Part shown: positions 59,255-64,000 of the stretch, piece after piece | Numbering within the stretch: the stretch's first letter is position 1 | How the letters are laid out: each line of letters starts with the position of its first letter | Origin: Dioscorea cayenensis subsp. rotundata | Lineage: Eukaryota > Streptophyta > Magnoliopsida > Dioscoreales > Dioscoreaceae | Assembly (NCBI RefSeq): GCF_009730915.1 | Contig: NC_052479.1 | Coordinates: 1-64,000, forward strand | Length of the DNA: 64,000 nucleotides | Direction: 5' to 3' | Translations under genes and position numbers: made by a program | Notes under the pieces: model-generated | Seen by the model: the letters and a program-made list of their open reading frames with translations, nothing else | Database searches by the model: none | Told to the model about the DNA's origin: nothing

Positions 59255-61829
59255 CCTATGTTTCTTCTCTCTGTTTATATATATATATATATATATTTTC
59301 CCTCATGAGGGAAATAATTTGTTCCTTTTCATATTAAAATAATAACTTAAAGAAAGAAAGAGGGGGGAGGATGATGAGGCGAAGAATGGTTGTATTATTG
59401 ATAAGATTTTTGTGTACCAACAAAATCTACTAGTTGGATGGTCACGACCCGCAACTAAAATATACGCAGACTCGTGTCCCTTTGTGCCGTATTTACTCTT
59501 CTCATTGCCTTTTTGGTAAGGTCCCTGCCAATGATACAAGTAAAGACTAATTAACAAGGTTGTCTTTTTGCACTCAAAGCCTAACCAATGAATCTTCAGC
59601 ATTTATATCATATAACGTGGCGGGGCATATATTTCCACATCAATAGACATATATATATATATATATATATATCAACATTAATTTATGTTTCACTTACTTC
59701 CTACTTTCATAACCTTACTTCCTACTTTACTCTAGCCCCAAAAGAACAGTAAATGACAATGACATTACCGAAGAAGGTAAGTTTATCATTCATTTAATAT
59801 TTCTCGAATTTTATAGGAATAGGATAAAATAGCAACTTAAGCGAGTGGGAGCCACAGCAAGCAGAGCACGCAAGCACGCAAGCACTAAGCAGTGATCTGA
59901 TGCGCCCAGTGATCAATTCCATCCATGCATCTCTCGAGGTCGATGTGAAAAGAGCACTCCTTTTTTGGTAATCGGGCTCTGAGTTCTGATTTCTCTGGCA
60001 CCACGCACGCGTGTGACCCTGAATGGCTCCTGCCCACCTTCACGTGTGCCACCAAAAGAAACTGTATTTTAAGTACACGAGAAACAAGAATGAGGCCACC
60101 CGTGCGTGCCCAATATGGAGCCATTAAACATATCACAAAATAATAGTAATAATAATAATATTAATATTAATAGAATATTAAATTATAGTTCTTTTTTTTT
60201 TTAAATGTCACTTGTCTAGTCCCATCACATTCACACAATGCATTCCTGGAAGGCTGCAAATCCATTAGCTTCCACACGTGTGTTCACACATCTTCTATAC
60301 TTCAATCTGACTAATGTTAATTAGGGGTGATGCAAGATGGGTCCATCACTGAGCGGCCCAATCCTTAAACCCAACGTCCAATAGGCTCCTCGGCTTCCGT
60401 TTGCTACATGGCACCAAGCCCAAGTAATCAATAATACACTTTATTATATAATAGTTCCGTGGGAATATAAAAGATAATTATGTCGACGCAGGAGTAGTCT
60501 TGACCCTCTGTTTTTGGTTTGAGAAGGTCTTTACTATCAGACATTAGTCTTCGCTGACCCGGTCTTTTTCTTATCTAGCTCCCGTTGTTTTTTTCTATTT
60601 TTTTTATTTTTTTTCCTCTTCATTTCTGATGAAAGATTGTTGCTTTCTATTTGTATGTCTTTTAGTTTATTCTGTATTTTTTAATAAATAAATTAGTGCC
60701 ATTTTTATAAAATAAAAAATAAAAAATAATATATGTCGACCAATTAAAACACGTCAATTGGACTAAGACCTGCCACCCATCACCTCTTTTTATCACACCA
60801 AACACTCCAAAACCCATATGGTATCACCCACGTTTTATATGACTACATCAAAGCAACCATACCACACATTGGTCAGGTTAGAAGAGATTACTTAATCAAT
60901 TGAAGATTTATAGTTTCTCTGCTATGACAGCGTACGAATTATACATATTCGGTTTTTTTTATTTCTTTTAAAAAAATATTTCACTCCAAGAAATATCTTT
61001 TCTTTGGTTTTTTTGAAAAAAAACTGTTCTACAAATCTTCATATAATATTTCTTTAAAATAACTTATGTCTTTTTAAGTAACGATATTTAGGCCGAATTG
61101 ATAATCCGAATATAATAAAACAAAAAATTAATTGAATTATTATTTATTTTTTTTTAAAAAAGTGAATAAACCACTGCAATTAAAACAAAAACAACTTACA
61201 AATCCCAACCACAAGAAGTGGAACAAAATAGTTACAAACCAACGAAAATTGAATTATTTTTTGTTGAAACATATAAAATTTTTAATTTTTTTTATATAAA
61301 AATACAATATTATTATTAAATTCTAATAAAATTACAATAAACGGTTCAAATTTGAAGCAAAACAATTCAATCAGCGTCTTATCTCATTATCAATTGTGCT
61401 GTGTCATAACATGCAGCGTTTGAAATTGATATTAAAAAATAAAATTAAAAAAAATATTTATTATTATTATTTTTTTTTTTTAAAAAAAAAAAGGTAAACG
61501 TAACTCTATGGAGAGGGCGAGAGCGAGAGCGAGAGAGAGAGAGATGTATCAAAATAAAACAGGGCAAATTTATTTAAAAAATAAATAAATAAAAATGGAT
61601 TTCGTGCGGTGCGGTGTGTAATAAAGAGAATAAAAGAAAGAAAGAGAGAGAAAAGGTTGCTTTGTTGTCGCGGTTCCCCAAACCCTGAGAAAGTCTCGAG
61701 AGTGAAGAAAGGAACTGCTGCTGGTCATCTCCTCTCGAAGATCTCCCTCTCTAATCTCATATTACATAGCTTTTGGATCGGAGGAGATCAAGAGAGCAGC
61801 AAGATCAAAATCGAGATCGTGAGAGGAAG
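59255..61829. other. Intergenic DNA and leader of the Yippee-like gene
   Basis: No coding family recognised. 59255-59345 is probably CYP90A 3' UTR. A (GA)n-rich stretch at 61510-61545 and purine-rich sequence to 61660 precede the Yippee-like leader. T- and A-runs (60590-60612, 61145-61160, 61470-61495) break up the rest. Confidence 0.45.
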
Positions 61830-62490
61830 ATGGGGAGGCTCTTTCTCGTGAATCTGGAGGGCAAGATGTATAGCTGCAAGCACTGCTCCACCCATCTCGC
61901 TCTACCTGAAGACATCATTTCTAGGGTATTACACTCCTTTCTCTCTCTTTTATCTACTTGTAGATCTCATCATTATCATTCTCAGTAATCTCATACCATT
62001 TCGATCTCTCAAATCTTTGGCCCCTTTCCCCTTTAAGATTTCAAAAAAATGTTTTTTTTTTAAAAAAAAAAATTTATAAAAATTATGATCATTGACCTTC
62101 TTGTTGCCGTCATATACATCATAATTTTTGTTGCATAATCTCTGTAAGTTAGCCATTCGGTGAACTGGATTTTTGATGTATTCGCCCGATGTTTACTATG
62201 AATCAAGATTCGCATCATCAATTGTCCTTTGTTTTATGTCACTGAATTCACACCTGCATTATTCATTTACATTTGTGGTTTCTTGTTTGTAAAATTTTTG
62301 TGATCATGCAATTCCAACTTACAAATACCTTACCATATGCTCTCTGTTTAAAGAAAACACTCTGGTGGAATTCTTGATACATATTAAATTTGTTTGGGGT
62401 ATAATTATATTAACCATTTTTGCCTTCTTTTTGTTCTTGTATCCAGTCCTTCCATTGCAAGCATGGGAAGGCTTATCTCTTCAATAAGGT
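61830..62490 (+). CDS. Yippee-like protein, first two coding exons, runs off the window
   Basis: Yippee proteins are small conserved zinc-binding proteins with a beta-fold like the cereblon thalidomide-binding domain; their role in plants is little known. Exon 1 (61830-61925) reads [19 protein letters not shown], then [13 protein letters not shown]. Exon 2 (62447-62490) reads [15 protein letters not shown]. The first zinc pair C-x2-C (SCKHC) is present. The second C-x2-C pair and about 60 further residues must lie in exons beyond 64000, since none was found in 62491-64000. Start chosen because it matches the family N-terminus MGRLF exactly. Confidence 0.92.
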
Positions 62491-64000
62491 GTAAGTTACT
62501 TGATCCTTTTTGCTGTCTCTATGGTTTGTTTCCCACAATGTTCTTCCATTTTGTTTGATTTCCATTTTCTTAGCTGCAATTTAGGGGTAAAAAGATTTGC
62601 AGGTGTTCTAGTTTCTTCATTTTGAGTTTAAAGTCCAAGAGTGGAAATTTAGTGACATACACAATGTGTATATTAGCTCATGCATGTTTAGATGTGATCA
62701 CCATGCAGCGGTAGGTTATTATTATATCACGGTATGCACATTTTTCAAGTTACTAAGTTTATGTGATTTATGGTCGACAAATTAGATCAGTCAATATTTC
62801 CTTCTGTAGAATGCTAACTGTGTTGCGTCAATAATTTGTAGTGTTTCAAATGTTTGAAAAATCACTGAAACACCTGTCTGTTAACCTGAGTGAAGTGTCA
62901 CTTATGTGTGTTTTGGTGCTTATAAAAAATTTCCCTTTTTTTGTTGGAATTCTAATGTGATGAAACAAATTTGTCTTTGCTCAACAAGCAAACTCTCATC
63001 TTGTTTGTTGCATCGTAGTTATCTGTATTGGAGCTTTGAACCAAAAATTTTGGGTTAAGTTGAGATACTAAAGAAGGATGGAGGAACTATTGTGAGCTCA
63101 TGACATGCTGTTCAACAACATACAATGTGAATGATCTCATCATTTCTTTTGAAGGGGAAGATGTAGAATTTTATAAATAAAGAGGTCATGAGTGAGGCTT
63201 TAAGGAGTGAGGATGAATATCAGAAAAACTATCAGGCTTAGTGCTAGCTCCATTCAGGTTTATTATAGATGTTTGCATGAAGTAGTTATACAGTGTGTAG
63301 ATGAGTAAAATTTTGAACGCCAATTACTTGTTTTATGATTAGTTAAAATACTTTGATCACTATCTATTGAAACAAAAGAGCGGTATAAAATGCTGAACTG
63401 ATTCTTTTGGGGGTCAAAACTCACTTCGGCTACAGCACTATTGAAGAAAGTGATTTAATATTGAATAAGATGGGGTAGATGTTTTTAGAGATTGATTTTT
63501 TAAGTGATAAATCTAGTTTTTGCTTCGATCTATTATGGGTGTCAAGAGCAAAGTCTGCATCTCATCTTGTGTTTGCTTATTTAGGAAAGGTGCGAGATAA
63601 AATTATCTAAGGAAGTGATGTGCTGTGATCTGCGATAAAAGCACGTTAGAAATCATTTAGGTTAATCAATGTCATCATTGTCATGTATGGACTGGTAGCT
63701 TTTACTAGTACGAATATGAACTAAGAGAGAAAGTAAATAATAAATGCTGCTTGGGTTTTGTGTGGTCATATTGTGATTTTGAAAATGAAGCGCTAGTTGT
63801 GCTCAATTGTTGTTAGATGTGCTATACTTTACAGGTCTTATTGTATGATGCCTAAATGATATCATAGCGTCTGGAGCTGTGGTTAATAATCCTTGGCTGA
63901 TTGTACAGGGAAATCACCACGAGCCTATCGCAGTTTGTATGTTGGTCTGTGATTTACTTGTTAAGAAATAATCTGTCATTTATATGTTATTGTTATTTTC
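62491..64000 (+). other. Intron 2 of the Yippee-like gene
   Basis: Follows the donor GTAAGT at 62491. T-rich intronic sequence, with no exon of the family found before the window end, so the intron is longer than 1.5 kb. Confidence 0.6.

Noticed and set aside
59885-60136. 83-codon minus-strand frame between CYP90A and the Yippee-like gene
   Set aside because: No family motif, no splice partners, and composition like the surrounding intergenic DNA.
1-64000. tRNA, rRNA, organelle-derived or viral insertions
   Set aside because: Scanned by eye for tRNA B-box-like and rRNA core motifs, chloroplast genes and pararetrovirus motifs; nothing convincing was seen, though short tRNA fragments could be missed.

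Overview
The window is nuclear DNA of a flowering plant. The introns are AT-rich with GT..AG borders, there are plant-only gene families (JAZ/TIFY, CYP90A, AIRP2-type RING, MIP1/DUF547), and more than 25 kb is nested retrotransposons and satellite. First exons of several genes are much GC-richer at third codon positions than later exons (clearest in the CYP90A gene). That is a habit of monocots, so a non-grass monocot is my guess; the species cannot be fixed from the sequence.

Left gene island (about 0-14.5 kb). The 3' end of a Ty1/copia-type element is followed by a JAZ (TIFY) jasmonate repressor gene (+), a chloroplast TMEM14/FATTY ACID EXPORT-type membrane protein (-), a DUF1685 gene (+) and a MIP1 leucine-zipper/DUF547 gene (-). 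All four keep splice sites and family motifs, but all four are broken by one-base indels, mostly an extra base in a short homopolymer.

Middle (about 14.5-51 kb). There are 6 kb of gene-poor AT-rich DNA, then a 9.2 kb AT-rich satellite array (about 20.3-29.5 kb). Its monomers come in a long (about 257 bp) and a short (about 177 bp) form, arranged in a seven-monomer higher-order repeat of about 1.54 kb. A 1,160 bp solo LTR with a perfect target duplication sits inside the array. Next comes a roughly 6.2 kb L1-type LINE (minus strand) split by a 10.2 kb insertion. That insertion is a solo LTR of a long-LTR Ty3/gypsy (Tekay/Del-like) family, itself split by a complete but coding-poor member of the same family. 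Beyond the LINE lies a small group of gene fragments: a papain-type protease pseudogene whose catalytic Cys codon is Tyr, a copy of the JAZ intron plus Jas exon, and a 5'-truncated LINE tail.

Right gene island (about 51-64 kb). An AIRP2-type RING E3 ligase gene, a CYP90A (CPD-type) brassinosteroid P450 gene and the first two coding exons of a Yippee-like gene all read without any frame break. CYP90A (brassinosteroid), JAZ (jasmonate) and AIRP2 (abscisic acid) are hormone-related, but they are separate transcription units and nothing suggests a cluster. Intron-exon borders, frame breaks and repeat spacings were worked out by eye.
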